A stretch of 42,974 nt of DNA from Pseudomonadota bacterium (GTDB lineage Bacteria > Pseudomonadota > Alphaproteobacteria > Caulobacterales > Caulobacteraceae): positions 1-42,974 of the forward strand of contig JAEZEZ010000069.1 of assembly GCA_023432855.1 (NCBI GenBank), written 5' to 3'. Position numbers and translations under genes: made by a program. Positions within the stretch are counted from its first letter, which is position 1. Each line of letters starts with the position of its first letter. Shown here in pieces: positions 1-7,679 of this stretch. The notes below the pieces were generated by a model. The model was not told the DNA's origin. It did not search any database and saw nothing but the letters and a program-made list of their open reading frames with translations.

Positions 1-30
1 CGCCTCCCCCGCTTCCGGGCGGGGGAGGCG
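1..30 (-). terminator. Hairpin downstream of pgsA, probable terminator
   Basis: A perfect 12-bp stem (CGCCTCCCCCGC with GCGGGGGAGGCG) closes a 6-nt loop (TTCCGG) only 8 bases beyond the pgsA stop codon. The bases that would form the T tract on the minus strand lie outside the window, so a Rho-independent terminator is probable but cannot be confirmed. Confidence 0.55.
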
Positions 31-38
31 GGCCGGCG

Positions 39-677
39 TCAGGCTTCGTGCGGCAGCGCCCGACGGGCGGCGCGGACATAGTCCCAGCCCGTCCACAGGG
101 TGACCAGGGCCGCGACCCAGATCAGGCCGACTGCGACGCTGCGGGTGGGGCCTAGCACGTCCGGATTGACGTCCAGGCCGAGCGAGGCCCAGGCCTCGAC
201 CAGCATGAGCAGGCCGAAGGCCAACAGCTGAAGGGTGGTTTTCCACTTGGCGAGCCAGGTTACCTTCAGGGCCTGGCCGCGCGAGGCGGCACTTTCGCGA
301 AGTGCTGACACGGCGAATTCCCGGAAGAGGATCAGGGCGGCCGGAACGGCGACCTCCGGCAGGGGCCGCAGGGCGAAAAGGCCAAGGATGGTCCCGCAGA
401 CGAGAATCTTGTCGGCGATAGGGTCGAGGGTGGCGCCCCAGGCCGTCTCGGCGTTCAGCTTGCGAGCGAGCATGCCGTCGAAAAAGTCGGTAACGGCCCC
501 AAGCACGAAGGCGAAGAAGGCCCAGCGGATGAAGGCGAACTGCATCTCGGGCGCCTGCAGTGCGTCGCCCAGAAACGGAATGCCGCCGGCCGCGGCGGCC
601 AGCAGGGTGAACATGACCAGCCCGGCCACCAGCCGGAGCCAGGTGAGGATGTTGGGCAGCGGATTGACGGCGGTCAT
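39..677 (-). CDS. pgsA: CDP-diacylglycerol--glycerol-3-phosphate 3-phosphatidyltransferase
   Basis: Inner-membrane enzyme that condenses CDP-diacylglycerol with glycerol-3-phosphate, the committed step to phosphatidylglycerol and cardiolipin. The full CDP-alcohol phosphatidyltransferase signature D-x2-D-G-x2-A-R-x8-G-x3-D-x3-D is intact: D64, D67, G68, A71, R72, G81, D85, D89. Several hydrophobic helices surround it (around 15-30, 50-62, 150-165, 182-196). The 212 residues are slightly more than the usual 180-200, the extra being a loop after the first helix. The ATG at 677 begins MTAVNPLPNILTW, the usual family N-terminus. It lies 78 bp downstream of uvrC on the same strand, a pairing common in alphaproteobacteria, and is followed by a strong hairpin. 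Confidence 0.95.
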   Translation of the reverse strand: MTAVNPLPNILTWLRLVAGLVMFTLLAAAAGGIPFLGDALQAPEMQFAFIRWAFFAFVLGAVTDFFDGMLARKLNAETAWGATLDPIADKILVCGTILGLFALRPLPEVAVPAALILFREFAVSALRESAASRGQALKVTWLAKWKTTLQLLAFGLLMLVEAWASLGLDVNPDVLGPTRSVAVGLIWVAALVTLWTGWDYVRAARRALPHEA

Positions 678-755
678 CGATGATTCCCTCTCAGCGCGAG
701 CACAGTTGTAGAGGCCAAAGCGGCCGTCAGGCTACAGGCCTCGCTTCCCCATGCT

Positions 756-2624
756 TCAACGCGCCGGGCGGAAGAAGTCGAAGATGCGCTGGGCCATGGC
801 TTCGTTGACGCCTTCGACCTTGGCGAGGTCCGATACGGAGGCGCGGCTCACCCCCCGCGCCGAACCGAAAGCATGCAGCAGCGCTTGCTTGCGGCGTGGG
901 CCGATCCCCTCGATCTCGTCGAGCGGATTCTTCTTGATGTCCATGGACCGCCGCGTGCGGTGGCTGCCGATGGCGAAGCGGTGCGCCTCGTCCCGCAGGC
1001 GCTGCAGGTAGTAGAGAACCGGGCTCTTCTTCTCGAGCATGAACGGCGGCTTGCCCGGAATGATGAACCGTTCAAGACCTGCATCGCGGTCCGGCCCCTT
1101 GGCGATGGCGACCACGGGGATGTCCTCCACACCCAGTTCGCTCATGACGTCCCTGACGGCGCTGAGTTGCCCCTGCCCGCCATCGATCAGGACGAGGTCG
1201 GGCCGCACCGGGTTCTCCCCCGCCTCTTCCTCCTTCACCAGGCGGGAGAAGCGGCGACCCAGCACCTCGCGCATCATGCCGTAGTCATCGCCCGGCTCCA
1301 GGTCCTGGGAGCGGATGTTGAACTTGCGGTACTGGTTCTTCTGGAAGCCGTCCGGACCCGCCACGATCATGGCGCCGACGGCGTTGGCGCCCTGGACGTG
1401 ACTGTTGTCGTAAACCTCGATGCGCTCCGGGCGACCGTCCAGACCGAAGGCTTCACAGACCCCGTCCAGAAGCTTTCCGACTGCGGAGCTTTCCGCCATG
1501 CGGCGCCCGAGCGCCTCCCGGGCGTTGGTCAGGGCATGGCCGACGAGTTCACGCTTCTCACCCCGCAGGGGCATCAGGATCTCGATCTTTCGGCCGGCCT
1601 TCATGGAGAGGGCCTCAGCCAGGAGAACGGTCTCAGATGGCTGGTGGCTGACCAGGATCTGACGCGGCGGCGGCCGGTCGTCGTAGAACTGGCCGAGGAA
1701 GGCCTCGAGGATGTCTGCGTCCTCGTCGGCCCGGTCGACCCGCGGAAAGTACGCCTTGTTGCCCCAGTTTTGCCCGGCCCGGAAGAAGAAGACCTGGACG
1801 CAGGCTTGCCCCCCGTCCGCGTGCAGGGCGAACACGTCCGCCTCGTCGACGCCCTTTGGATTGATCGACTGCTCCATCGATAGCGCCGACAGGGCGCGAA
1901 TGCGGTCGCGCAGCCGGGCGGCGCGTTCGAAGTCGAGGTCGTCGGATGCCTGCTGCATGTCCTTCGACAGTCGGTTCAGCACGGCGCGGCTCCGGCCCGT
2001 CAGAAAGGCCTCGGCCTCGTTGACCAGCGCCATGTAGTCCGGAGGCGAAATCAGATTTACGCAGGGTGCGGAGCAGCGTTTGATCTGGTGCAGCATGCAG
2101 GGACGGGTGCGGGTTTCGAACACGCTGTCCGAGCACGAGCGCAGCAGGAACGCCTTCTGCAGGGTGTTCAGGGTCCGATTGACCGCCCAGGTCGAGGCGA
2201 ACGGCCCGAAGTAGTCGCCCTTGATGGTGCGCGCGCCTCGGTGCTTGCGTATCTGTGGCGCCGGGTGATCCCGACGGATGACAATCTCGGCAAAGCTCTT
2301 GTCGTCGCGCAGAAGCACGTTGAAGCGGGGCTTCAGCCGCTTGATCAGGTTGCACTCCAGGAGGAGCGCCTGGGTTTCCGTATCGGTGGAGATGAATTCC
2401 ATCGATCGGGTCAGAGCGACCATGGCCGCAATGCGTTGTGTGTGAAAGCGGCCCTGAGCGTACTGGGTGATCCGCTTGCGGATGTCGCGCGCCTTGCCGA
2501 CGTAGAGCGCTTCTCCGTCAGCGCCGTGCATCCGGTACACGCCCGGACCGGTGGGCGCGCGTCGAGCCTCGTCGCGGATCAGGTCCGCGCCGGAAAGGGG
2601 CCGTGGCTGGGAAGCGTCGTCCAT
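756..2624 (-). CDS. uvrC: UvrABC system protein C (excinuclease subunit)
   Basis: Dual-incision nuclease of nucleotide excision repair, acting with UvrA and UvrB on damaged DNA. Order of domains: GIY-YIG nuclease at the N-terminus (GVY at 28-30, YVG at 41-43), a UvrB-interacting UVR motif near the middle (DLDFERAARLRDRI), the RNase H-like second nuclease domain (IDGGQGQLSAV), and a C-terminal tandem helix-hairpin-helix (IEGIGPRRKQALL). The reading frame is open back to 2696, but I place the start at the ATG at 2624 (622 residues): it gives the usual short lead into the GIY-YIG domain, and a TATATT-like -10 element lies inside the longer version. No Shine-Dalgarno sequence precedes this ATG, so the message may be leaderless. 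Confidence 0.95.
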   Translation of the reverse strand: MDDASQPRPLSGADLIRDEARRAPTGPGVYRMHGADGEALYVGKARDIRKRITQYAQGRFHTQRIAAMVALTRSMEFISTDTETQALLLECNLIKRLKPRFNVLLRDDKSFAEIVIRRDHPAPQIRKHRGARTIKGDYFGPFASTWAVNRTLNTLQKAFLLRSCSDSVFETRTRPCMLHQIKRCSAPCVNLISPPDYMALVNEAEAFLTGRSRAVLNRLSKDMQQASDDLDFERAARLRDRIRALSALSMEQSINPKGVDEADVFALHADGGQACVQVFFFRAGQNWGNKAYFPRVDRADEDADILEAFLGQFYDDRPPPRQILVSHQPSETVLLAEALSMKAGRKIEILMPLRGEKRELVGHALTNAREALGRRMAESSAVGKLLDGVCEAFGLDGRPERIEVYDNSHVQGANAVGAMIVAGPDGFQKNQYRKFNIRSQDLEPGDDYGMMREVLGRRFSRLVKEEEAGENPVRPDLVLIDGGQGQLSAVRDVMSELGVEDIPVVAIAKGPDRDAGLERFIIPGKPPFMLEKKSPVLYYLQRLRDEAHRFAIGSHRTRRSMDIKKNPLDEIEGIGPRRKQALLHAFGSARGVSRASVSDLAKVEGVNEAMAQRIFDFFRPAR

Positions 2625-2632
2625 GAAGCGGG

Positions 2633-2640
2633 CAATATAG
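2633..2640 (-). promoter_or_regulatory. Possible -10 element for a leaderless uvrC transcript
   Basis: On the minus strand CTATATTG ends 9 bases before the uvrC ATG at 2624. Transcription starting 6-8 bases downstream would begin at or next to the ATG. The element resembles the Caulobacter housekeeping -10 (GCTANAWC) in part; no convincing -35 is visible. Confidence 0.3.
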
Positions 2641-2754
2641 GCAGAGCGCGGGGCATTCGGCACCGCCGGCGTACAAGTGCGCCTACGGAGTGACAATCGG
2701 TTCGATGCGTCCTAAACCGGCGTTACCCCAAGCTTCGCCGTAAGAGAGTCGCCG

Positions 2755-4221
2755 ATGCGGATCGCCGCCGCCGTAGTCCTATGCGCCGCAATCGCCGCAC
2801 CTGCGGCCGCCCAGTCCGAGCGCGCCGCGCCAGAAGGCGCCGCCCACTGGCGGTCGATGGCCGCGCTTGACCTGGAAGCGGCCTACCGGCTGGTGCTGGA
2901 CAACCACCCCGGCGCAACCAGCGAACTGGGAGACGACCAGCTCCGGAGCGGGCTCGCAGCGGCTATCGAACGATCCCGCGCCAAGGCGGCGCAGGTCGAC
3001 AGCTACGCCGGTTACGTTGCGGTGTTGCAGGGCTTCGCAGTTTCCCTCGGCGACAAGCACATCTGGTCGCGACAGGTGCTCCGCCCGACGGTTTACCAAT
3101 GGCCCGGACTTGCGATGGCTTATCGGGGCGGTTCCTGGCAGGTGGCCATCGACGCCCGGCGCGGTCAGGACTCTGCGCTCAAGGGCGCCGTCCTCGTCTC
3201 ATGCGACGGCCGCAGCGCGAATGACCTCGCGGAGGAGCGGCTCGGGAGCTACCGCGGCGTCTGGACCATCGAGGCGCAGCGGGTCCAGACGGCGCCATAC
3301 CTTTTCCTCGACGACGGCAACCCGTTCCTGCAGCGACCGTCCGCCTGCGAGTTCGAGATTTCGGGCGAACGTCGAAAGGTCGAGCTGAAGTGGGTCCAGG
3401 TCGGGCCGATCACCCTCTCCGAACAGCTCGGCAAGGGGGTGAACGTCGGCGCCGCCGGAATGGGCGTACGCGAGTTCGAGGGCGGACACTGGATCGCGCT
3501 AGAATCCCTTGGCGGCGGCGCCCGCGAGGTTGTGGACGCGGTGAAAGCCCAGGTCGCCACCCTGCGCCGGTCTCCGATGGTGGTGCTGGACCTGCGAGGC
3601 AACGGCGGAGGAGCCTCCTCCTTCGGAGACGAGATCGCCCGCGCCCTCATGGGAGACGCATACTTCGCCCGCGCCCAGGCCGGCGCGTCCACCAACGACT
3701 GCCCTGACCTCTGGCGCGCCACGCCCGGGAATTTGGAAGGGCTCAGGAGCTTCTACGACCGCAACGCGTCGGCCTTCGATGAGCAAAGCCGGGCCTGGTG
3801 GGAAGCGACGCTCAAGGGTCTCGATGAGGCGGTGGCGAAGGGCGAACCGTTCGACGGTCCCGTCCGGGCGTGTCTGGGCGCGGATGGCCCGGAACTGCCA
3901 CCACTTGATGGCCGTGGATCCCTGCTGAGCGGGAAAATGGTGATCCTCACTGACGCTGAGTGCTTCAGCTCCTGCCTGCTGGTGACGAAGACGTTCCGCC
4001 GCCTCGGCGCACTGCACGTGGGCGACGCGACGGACGCGGCGACGCGGTACATGGAAGTCCGCGAGATGCTGCTGCCGTCCGGGATCAGCTATGCGTCCAC
4101 CCTGCAGAAAGTGTCGTTGGGATCGCCCCGTCAGATCGGCCCATTCACTCCGTCGCGCAGGTACGAGGGCGACATGTCCGACACGAAGGCGCTGGAAGCC
4201 TGGGTCGCCGGCCTGCGCTGA
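2755..4221 (+). CDS. Secreted S41-like (tail-specific protease fold) protein
   Basis: A 488-residue protein with a clear signal peptide (cleavage after AAPAAAQ, about residue 20), hence periplasmic or exported. The C-terminal half has the peptidase S41 core: the strand and turn VVLDLRGNGGG near residue 275 and the segment TDAECFSSC at about 399-407, where S405 or S406 is in the nucleophile position. In CtpA-type proteases the general-base lysine follows some 25 residues later; here the nearest lysine is only a few residues after the serine, so activity cannot be assumed. Two cysteines (C403, C407) flank the serines, which is unusual. No PDZ domain is obvious. It is monocistronic, divergent from uvrC and convergent with the Nudix gene. 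The substrate is unknown. Confidence 0.75.
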   Translation: MRIAAAVVLCAAIAAPAAAQSERAAPEGAAHWRSMAALDLEAAYRLVLDNHPGATSELGDDQLRSGLAAAIERSRAKAAQVDSYAGYVAVLQGFAVSLGDKHIWSRQVLRPTVYQWPGLAMAYRGGSWQVAIDARRGQDSALKGAVLVSCDGRSANDLAEERLGSYRGVWTIEAQRVQTAPYLFLDDGNPFLQRPSACEFEISGERRKVELKWVQVGPITLSEQLGKGVNVGAAGMGVREFEGGHWIALESLGGGAREVVDAVKAQVATLRRSPMVVLDLRGNGGGASSFGDEIARALMGDAYFARAQAGASTNDCPDLWRATPGNLEGLRSFYDRNASAFDEQSRAWWEATLKGLDEAVAKGEPFDGPVRACLGADGPELPPLDGRGSLLSGKMVILTDAECFSSCLLVTKTFRRLGALHVGDATDAATRYMEVREMLLPSGISYASTLQKVSLGSPRQIGPFTPSRRYEGDMSDTKALEAWVAGLR

Positions 4222-4271
4222 CGGCCGCCTGCGCATCACGTCGCCTGCTATGTGACCGATTGGCCAGTCGC

Positions 4272-4742
4272 TCACCACGCCAGATCGGGCTCGGCTCCCT
4301 GCAGGGCCTCTGCGATGCGCTGACGGGTGGATCTGGTGACCCCCGACGGCAGGGCGTCGGCCGCAAAGAACTCGACCCGCAGGATTTCTCCGCGCGCTGT
4401 GCTGTCCACCGGCCTCCAGTCCTCGACGCGGTAGACCAGCACCTGGTCGCCCCGGAAGCAGGCGTCCGCGGAATGGACGGACAGCAGGCGCGGACGGCCC
4501 GTCAGCTCCACGCCCGCTTCCTCCCGCAATTCACGCGCCAGGGCGCCTTCCGCCGTCTCGCGGGCGTCGACCCCGCCGCCCGGCAGATGCCAGCCATGCA
4601 CGTAGGTGTGTTCGACCAGAAGCACCCGTCCCTGGGCATCGAGCACCAACCCGCGTACGCCCAGGGTCTTGCCGCGGGTCAGCCGCGACCACGCGAAGAA
4701 CAGCGGCCGTGTGAATGGTTCGACATGGCGACGCCAGGTCAT
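4272..4742 (-). CDS. Nudix hydrolase
   Basis: A 156-residue cytoplasmic protein with a perfect Nudix box G-x5-E-x7-R-E-U-x-E-E-x-G-U spanning G56-V78 (E62, R70, E71, E74, E75), which binds the divalent metals used to hydrolyse nucleoside diphosphate derivatives. The upstream WHLPGG is typical of the family. The roughly 28-residue lead (FFAWSRLTRGKTLGVRG) matches the small alphaproteobacterial Nudix proteins annotated only as NUDIX domain-containing, whose substrate is not known. It is convergent with the S41-like gene and divergent from the small membrane protein gene at 4773, with only 30 bp between the start codons. Confidence 0.85.
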   Translation of the reverse strand: MTWRRHVEPFTRPLFFAWSRLTRGKTLGVRGLVLDAQGRVLLVEHTYVHGWHLPGGGVDARETAEGALARELREEAGVELTGRPRLLSVHSADACFRGDQVLVYRVEDWRPVDSTARGEILRVEFFAADALPSGVTRSTRQRIAEALQGAEPDLAW

Positions 4743-4772
4743 GTTACCTGTGCCTCCGGTGTCAGTGGCATA

Positions 4773-5039
4773 GTGACGGCAGCATTGGGAAAGCGCTCCC
4801 TTGTGGAAAGCTATTTGCGCGGGGTTCTCGCCACTGCGATCGCGTTCATGGCAGTCTGGACCATCGCCTCTGGTTTCGCGGTCGCGACAACGATTGCCAG
4901 CTCGTTTCGGTCAGACCGCAGCGTGATTGACCTATTGGCGGCGCTCGGTTTCCTCGGCTTTGGGCTGTTCGTACTGCGGCTACTGTTCATTGCGTATCGC
5001 AAGGCTGAGCGCCGGGGCATCATAGAGCCGCCAAGGTAG
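4773..5039 (+). CDS. Small two-helix membrane protein, unknown
   Basis: An 88-residue reading frame with two strongly hydrophobic stretches (roughly 15-40 and 55-75) and a basic C-terminus (AYRKAERRG), giving a likely small inner-membrane protein with both ends cytoplasmic. I do not recognise the family. The start is uncertain: GTG 4773, TTG 4785 and GTG 4803 are all in frame, and only the last has a purine-rich GGGAAAG at a usable distance. The longer version is given so that nothing is lost. It lies between a divergent Nudix gene and the 26-residue peptide gene 63 bp downstream. Confidence 0.45.
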   Translation: MTAALGKRSLVESYLRGVLATAIAFMAVWTIASGFAVATTIASSFRSDRSVIDLLAALGFLGFGLFVLRLLFIAYRKAERRGIIEPPR

Positions 5040-5102
5040 CTCGAACCCTTGCTCGCTCGCCCGGCGGCGGCTAATCCCCAAGCCACAAGTGTGGAGGCCC
5101 TG

Positions 5103-5183
5103 ATGGACGCGATTCTGATGATCCTGGTGTTCCTTGTCGCAATGGGCGCCCTGAACATCTTCGAGTTCGGCCGGCTCGACTAG
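5103..5183 (+). CDS. 26-residue membrane peptide
   Basis: A very short open frame starting at ATG 5103 and ending at TAG 5181-5183. It follows a textbook Shine-Dalgarno GGAGG (5093-5097) with a 5-nt spacer, one of the best ribosome binding sites in the window. The product is one hydrophobic helix of about 17 residues (ILMILVFLVAMGALNIF) with a short charged tail (EFGRLD). The stop is 6 bases before the start of the exchanger gene, so the two are almost certainly cotranscribed and possibly translationally coupled. A role as a small subunit or regulator of the exchanger is inference; leader-peptide function is the alternative. Confidence 0.55.
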   Translation: MDAILMILVFLVAMGALNIFEFGRLD

Positions 5184-5189
5184 GTCCAC

Positions 5190-6104
5190 ATGGAGACGAC
5201 GGGGGCGCTTCTCGGACTGCTGGTCGGCGTCCTGCTGGCGTTCGTCGGCGGCGAAGCATTGACCCGCGGCAGCCGCGCCCTCCTCGCCCCGGCCGCCGGC
5301 GTAGCGGCTTTTGTGGCCATCCTCGCTTCTGCTGTTCCCGAGTTCGCCTTCGCCGCTCGCGCGGCGTGGCTGGATCTTCCCGGCGCCGCGATTGGGGCGG
5401 TGGCCGGCTCTTTTGTCGCCAACGCCTTCATCGCCGCCTTTGCAGCGGCGCGCGGCGCCGTGGACGAAGCGCGGGGTGGGCGAACCTTCGCGGTCGCGTC
5501 CGCGATCGCCGCAGGCGCCCTGCTCTTCGTTGCGTTTGACGGCGTCATCAGCGGGGCCGAAGGCGGTCTGATGCTGCTCGGCGCGCTGGTGGTCGCATTC
5601 CGCGCCGCGAGGCTGGAGGCGAGCGGCCCCGAGGCCGAACCCCCACGCCCAGCATGGCCTACCGCGGCGGGACTGCTCGTTGTGGGCGCCATCCTGGCGG
5701 GCGCGGGTATCTGGCTGGCGTTGAGACAGGTCGACATCTGGGCCGCCGGCCGCGCCGATGGCGACCTTCTCGCCGGACTGACAATGCTGGGCGCCGGCGC
5801 TGCCCTGCCCGAAATCGCGGCGGCCATGATCGCCGCCCGCCAGGGACGCGGCGCGCGCGGTCTGGTGAATGTCGCCGCTGGCACGGCCCTGACGCTGTTC
5901 GGCGCCATCGGCGCCGCCGCCCTCGTGCGTCCGCTCAGCGTGCCCGACAGTTTCCTCGGCTTGCCGGCGGCGACTGTCGCCCTGGCGGCGGTCGTGCTCA
6001 TGGCAGTCGCAGCGGCCAAGCGGCGCCTTTCGTGGAAGTTCAGCCTCGCAGGAGTCGCAGCCTGGATCATCGCCATGGCCGGCTTCGCCTGGAGTGCAGG
6101 ATGA
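5190..6104 (+). CDS. CaCA-type sodium/calcium exchanger family membrane protein
   Basis: A 304-residue polytopic protein with about ten hydrophobic segments. Two internally homologous alpha repeats, the hallmark of Ca2+/cation antiporters, are recognisable: SAVPEFAFAARAAW with P50/E51, followed by GAVAGSFVANAF, and AALPEIAAAMIAARQG with P207/E208, followed by VNVAAGTALTLFG. The acidic residue after proline in each repeat is the expected ion ligand. The repeats depart from the usual GTSLPE and GSNIFN wording, so the ion is uncertain. An acidic linker (around 145-155) separates the halves as in YrbG-like proteins. Its TGA overlaps the next gene's ATG (ATGA at 6101-6104), indicating coupling to the pteridine reductase gene. 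Confidence 0.75.
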   Translation: METTGALLGLLVGVLLAFVGGEALTRGSRALLAPAAGVAAFVAILASAVPEFAFAARAAWLDLPGAAIGAVAGSFVANAFIAAFAAARGAVDEARGGRTFAVASAIAAGALLFVAFDGVISGAEGGLMLLGALVVAFRAARLEASGPEAEPPRPAWPTAAGLLVVGAILAGAGIWLALRQVDIWAAGRADGDLLAGLTMLGAGAALPEIAAAMIAARQGRGARGLVNVAAGTALTLFGAIGAAALVRPLSVPDSFLGLPAATVALAAVVLMAVAAAKRRLSWKFSLAGVAAWIIAMAGFAWSAG

Positions 6105-6853
6105 GAGGCTGGGCCCTGGTGACCGGCGCCGCGCGTCGTATCGGGCGCACGCTTGCCCTGGCGCTCGCCGACGCCGGCTTCGATGTGGTGGTGCACTACA
6201 GGGGATCCGGCGCCGATGCGGACGCCGTCTGCGCCGAGATCGCCGCTCGGGGACGAAGGGCAGTATCCCTGGCCGCCGACCTCGCCGTCGAGGGTGAAGC
6301 GCAAAGGCTTGTTGAGCGGGCGCAGGAGGCAGCGGGGCCTCTGGTTCTGCTCGTCAACAACGCCTCCGTATTCCGTGAAGACAGCCTCGAGACCATGACT
6401 CGCGAGGGCTGGGACGCGCACATGGAGACCAACCTGCGAAGCCCGCTCGTGCTCGCCCAGGCGTTCGCCGCACAGGCGCCCGACGGAGCCTGCATCGTCA
6501 ACCTGCTGGATCAGCGGGTCTGGAAGCCCAATCCCCAGTTCTTCACCTACAGCCTGTCCAAGGCGGCCCTGTGGGCGGCCACCCGTACGCTGGCGCAGGC
6601 GCTTGCCCCGCGCATCCGCGTGAATGGCGTCGGTCCTGGGCCGACCCTGCCCTCGGTTCACCAGACGCCGGACGAGTTTGCCGACGAGGCCAGGAACGTG
6701 CCTCTGCAACGGCGCGCGACGCCTGAGGAGATTGCCGGCGCCGTTCTGTATCTCGTTGACGCTCCTTCGGTGACCGGCCAGATGATCGCCGTCGATGGAG
6801 GCCAGCACCTGGCCTGGCGGACGCCTGACATCGCCTCCGGAGAGACGGATTGA
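6101..6853 (+). CDS. folM: PTR1/FolM-type pteridine reductase (SDR family)
   Basis: A 250-residue short-chain dehydrogenase. The nucleotide motif TGAARRIG (8-15) carries the arginine typical of NADPH-dependent pteridine reductases (TGxxxRxG) rather than the classical TGxxxGxG. NNAS is at 86-89 and Y150-x3-K154 at the active site. Where most SDRs have a catalytic serine there is D137, exactly 13 residues before the tyrosine, reproducing the Asp-Tyr-Lys triad of Leishmania PTR1. The likely reaction is reduction of dihydrobiopterin, dihydromonapterin or dihydrofolate to the tetrahydro form. The gene runs directly into folB, supporting a pterin/folate role. Exact substrate is inferred, not shown. 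Confidence 0.8.
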   Translation: MRGWALVTGAARRIGRTLALALADAGFDVVVHYRGSGADADAVCAEIAARGRRAVSLAADLAVEGEAQRLVERAQEAAGPLVLLVNNASVFREDSLETMTREGWDAHMETNLRSPLVLAQAFAAQAPDGACIVNLLDQRVWKPNPQFFTYSLSKAALWAATRTLAQALAPRIRVNGVGPGPTLPSVHQTPDEFADEARNVPLQRRATPEEIAGAVLYLVDAPSVTGQMIAVDGGQHLAWRTPDIASGETD

Positions 6854-7227
6854 TCCCCCTGCCCGACGCCATCCGCCGAGATTGCATGAAGGTTTTCGTC
6901 CGGGGCCTGCGCATTGACGCCCGCATCGGAGTCCACGCGCACGAACGGGGGCGCCATCAGCCCCTCATCGTGGAGGTGGAGCTCACGCTGGGCGACCAGC
7001 GCATCGAACATCTCGCCGATACGGTGAACTATGATGACATCGTTGCCCGCGCCCAGGCCAATGTCGACGTCGGGCACGTCGAACTGGTCGAGGAGTATGT
7101 CGAACGGCTGGCGCGCGACTTTCTCGACGACCCCCGTATCCGTACGGTGCGGGTGCGAGCCGAGAAGCCCGAAGCCATCGCCGGCGCGGAAGCCGCCGGT
7201 TGCGAAGTCATGCTGACCCGGGGGTAG
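6850..7227 (+). CDS. folB: Dihydroneopterin aldolase
   Basis: Cleaves 7,8-dihydroneopterin to 6-hydroxymethyl-7,8-dihydropterin in folate synthesis. At 125 residues it has family length and its landmarks: VRGLRIDARIGVHAHE with E32, VNYDDI with Y61, and EKPEA with K106 near the C-terminus. I use the TTG at 6850, which overlaps the stop of the reductase gene (TTGA) and has GGAGAG five bases upstream; an in-frame ATG at 6886 would start just before KVFVRGL and lacks a good ribosome binding site. The overlap implies translational coupling with the pteridine reductase. Confidence 0.9.
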   Translation: MIPLPDAIRRDCMKVFVRGLRIDARIGVHAHERGRHQPLIVEVELTLGDQRIEHLADTVNYDDIVARAQANVDVGHVELVEEYVERLARDFLDDPRIRTVRVRAEKPEAIAGAEAAGCEVMLTRG

Positions 7228-7232
7228 AGCCA

Positions 7233-7676
7233 ATGCGCATTGCGGCGATCCTGTTGACCACCCTGCTGCTGGCCGCCTGCGGCGAGATGGGCGGCAAGCC
7301 CGAGGCCGCGCCGCCGGGGTCGGAGCCACAGCCTGAACCCCCTCCCGGCCCGGTCGGCCCTCCGGTGGCGCAGACCCTGTCGCCCCCCGCCTTCGCCGGC
7401 GCCTGGGCCAGCAGCGCCGCGAACTGCGACCAGTACGCATGGACCGTCACCGAGAGCGAGATCGACACGCCCGGCGAGGTGTTCTGCCGATGGGCGCCCA
7501 CGGACCTGCGCGCGGACGGCGAGAACCGATGGACAGTCACGGCCTCGTGCTCGGCGGAAGCCGAGACAGCCCCCGCCGAGCTGACGTTTGTGGGCGGTCA
7601 GCAGTCCCTGACCATCGAAGGGGCGCCGTTCGACCCTATACCGCTGGTGCGTTGCAGCCAGCCGGCGCAGAATTGA
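7233..7676 (+). CDS. Putative lipoprotein, unknown
   Basis: A 147-residue protein with a type II signal peptide: basic start MRI, hydrophobic core, lipobox LAAC with the acceptor at C16. A proline-rich linker (PGSEPQPEPPPGPVGPP) separates the anchor from a compact domain of about 95 residues containing five further cysteines (for example NCDQ, EVFCRW, ASCSAE, VRCSQ) that could form disulfides in the periplasm. The phrase FAGAWASSAANCDQ followed by a C-rich beta-like domain is seen in small alphaproteobacterial lipoproteins of unknown role. It starts 5 bases after folB, so it is in the same operon. Confidence 0.65.
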   Translation: MRIAAILLTTLLLAACGEMGGKPEAAPPGSEPQPEPPPGPVGPPVAQTLSPPAFAGAWASSAANCDQYAWTVTESEIDTPGEVFCRWAPTDLRADGENRWTVTASCSAEAETAPAELTFVGGQQSLTIEGAPFDPIPLVRCSQPAQN

Positions 7677-7679
7677 CGG

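Noticed and set aside
2697..2754. tRNA-like GGTTCGATGCGTCC near the S41-like gene
   Set aside because: Only the T-loop-like word is present; no cloverleaf can be drawn around it. I found no tRNA in the window.
5180..6808. Long minus-strand open frame (542 codons) opposite the exchanger and reductase genes
   Set aside because: The product is low-complexity Ala/Arg/Pro/Ser sequence with no domain; it is the expected antisense shadow of high-GC coding DNA.
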